Position numbers and translations under genes: made by a program. From NCBI GenBank assembly GCA_964601515.1, contig CAZRNU010000001.1, forward strand, positions 10,501 through 74,500: a stretch of 64,000 nt of DNA, given 5' to 3'. This document shows, piece after piece, positions 63,128-64,000 of this stretch. Position 1 is the stretch's first letter. Each line of letters begins with the position of its first letter. The DNA is from PWND01 sp964601515. Lineage in GTDB: Bacteria > Bacteroidota > Bacteroidia > Bacteroidales > UBA7960. A model generated the notes under the pieces. That model was given only the letters and a program-made list of their open reading frames with translations. It was not told the DNA's origin and searched no databases.

Positions 63128-64000
63128 ATGAAAAAAACAATTATCAAACAAGCAGCAGAAAAGCTTCAAAAATCAGAAAAATCTATGCACTGTCTTGTAG
63201 GATTTGATGGTTTTGTTGATGAAATTATTCATGTAGTTGACAAGCGAAAAAATCTTACCGAATATGAAAGGGTTCCTGATATTACATCTCTAGCCAATAA
63301 AATAGCAGGATTAGCAGGGTTAAGCGGCAACATTGAACTTGTACCGATTCAAACAAAGCTTGGCGGTAATGGTCCAATAATGGCTAATGCACTAATTGCT
63401 CAGGATCATGGTGTAACGTATATCGGTGCTTTAGGAAAGCATTATGTACATCCTGTTTTTAGAGAGTTTGCTGATAGTTGTAAGCAGGTTGTTAGTCTTA
63501 CCGATCCGGGATTTACCGAAGCTCTTGAGTTTTTTGATGGAAAGCTTATGATGGGCAAAATGAACAACTTGCCGGAAGTGAGCTATGATAGTCTAATTGA
63601 AAAACTACCCGAGCCTGAACTAAAGAAAATTATGGCGGATGTTAATCTGATAGGATTTACAAATTGGACGATGTTGTACAGCCTTAATTCCATAATAGAG
63701 AAATTTAGCCGGATAATAGCAGAGCAAAAAAACAAACCACTTGTATTTATCGACCTTGCCGACCCGGAAAAAAGAACGGCAGAAGATATTAAGTTTGTCC
63801 TCACTTTGATTTCCAAAATTCCAACAAAGACAATTCTCAGTATGAATCAAAATGAATCGTCAATTATTTCTACTGTGCTTGGAATAAAAGAAGAAGAATT
63901 AACAAAAAGAGCTTCGAAAATTCGAGAAAAAATCAATGTTTTTGGCGTGGTTATTCATCCTACCAATGGAGCTGCCATTGCCTGTGAAAAAGAAACAGCC
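63128..64000 (+). CDS. PfkB-family carbohydrate kinase, N-terminal part (3' end outside window)
   Basis: The frame starts at ATG 63128 (MKKTIIKQAAEKLQKSEKSM) and is open to the window edge, 291 residues. The N-terminal ribokinase-fold signature is visible in LVGFDGFVDEIIHVVDKR and the sugar-binding glycines in TKLGGNGPIMANALIAQ. VFIDLADPEKRTAEDIK and LSMNQNESS follow in the right places. The C-terminal GAGD motif lies outside. PfkB proteins phosphorylate sugars such as ribose or fructose phosphates; the substrate is not predictable. Context next to malQ suggests carbohydrate metabolism. Confidence 0.87.
   Translation, partial: MKKTIIKQAAEKLQKSEKSMHCLVGFDGFVDEIIHVVDKRKNLTEYERVPDITSLANKIAGLAGLSGNIELVPIQTKLGGNGPIMANALIAQDHGVTYIGALGKHYVHPVFREFADSCKQVVSLTDPGFTEALEFFDGKLMMGKMNNLPEVSYDSLIEKLPEPELKKIMADVNLIGFTNWTMLYSLNSIIEKFSRIIAEQKNKPLVFIDLADPEKRTAEDIKFVLTLISKIPTKTILSMNQNESSIISTVLGIKEEELTKRASKIREKINVFGVVIHPTNGAAIACEKETA

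Overview
This 64 kb window is a chromosomal segment of an AT-rich Bacteroidota bacterium, most likely of the order Bacteroidales or a close relative. The lineage call rests on several observations: type IX secretion (T9SS) cargo proteins with C-terminal sorting domains, TAnnTTTG-type promoters, DUF3857/transglutaminase proteins, an IPExxxVDY-family protein, a dual-membrane anti-sigma architecture, and the acpP-fabF-rnc gene order. No rRNA, tRNA, CRISPR array or phage was seen. Intergenic repeats are conspicuous.

Layout. 1-1.6 kb: end of a methyltransferase gene and a LolC/FtsX-type permease. 1.8-12.8 kb: two giant gingipain-like (C25) secreted proteases that share a perfectly identical 1,201 bp block. 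12.9-20.9 kb: pheT, two paralogous coiled-coil membrane proteins, a ComF-type phosphoribosyltransferase and a secreted lamin-tail protein. 21-27.8 kb: asd, a lipid kinase, glyS, a polyprenyl synthase and a MORN/YwqK-repeat exported protein, separated by heptamer and palindromic repeats. 27.8-31.3 kb: an ECF sigma factor regulon of two lipoproteins, the sigma factor and an anti-sigma-like protein that appears to cross both membranes. A matched pair of ECF-type promoters ties the unit together. 31.3-38.5 kb: an ion-homeostasis cluster made of a small MscS channel, a 1685-residue fusion of an SLC12-like cation-chloride cotransporter with a coiled coil and a P-loop NTPase, and a divergent cation/proton antiporter. 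38.5-47.3 kb: nitroreductase, metalloprotease lipoprotein, purN, acpP-fabF-rnc, PAP2, mazG and a SpoU methyltransferase. 47.4-54.8 kb: two DUF3857 proteins and a T9SS trypsin-like protease. 54.8-59.2 kb: alpha/beta hydrolase, a four-helix-bundle gene bracketed by inverted G-rich repeats, pdxJ, a CBS protein and an Omp85-type barrel. 59.4-64 kb: MFS sugar transporter, malQ, a frameshifted GxxExxY gene bracketed by 34 bp inverted repeats, and the start of a PfkB-family kinase.

Best candidates for undescribed biology are: (1) the cotransporter-coiled coil-NTPase fusion, translationally coupled to an MscS channel and facing a CPA antiporter; (2) the envelope-spanning sigma/anti-sigma regulon with its two promoters of identical spacing; and (3) small-gene cassettes (GxxExxY and four-helix-bundle) bracketed by inverted repeats between housekeeping genes. 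All function calls come from reading motifs by eye; no database search was run.
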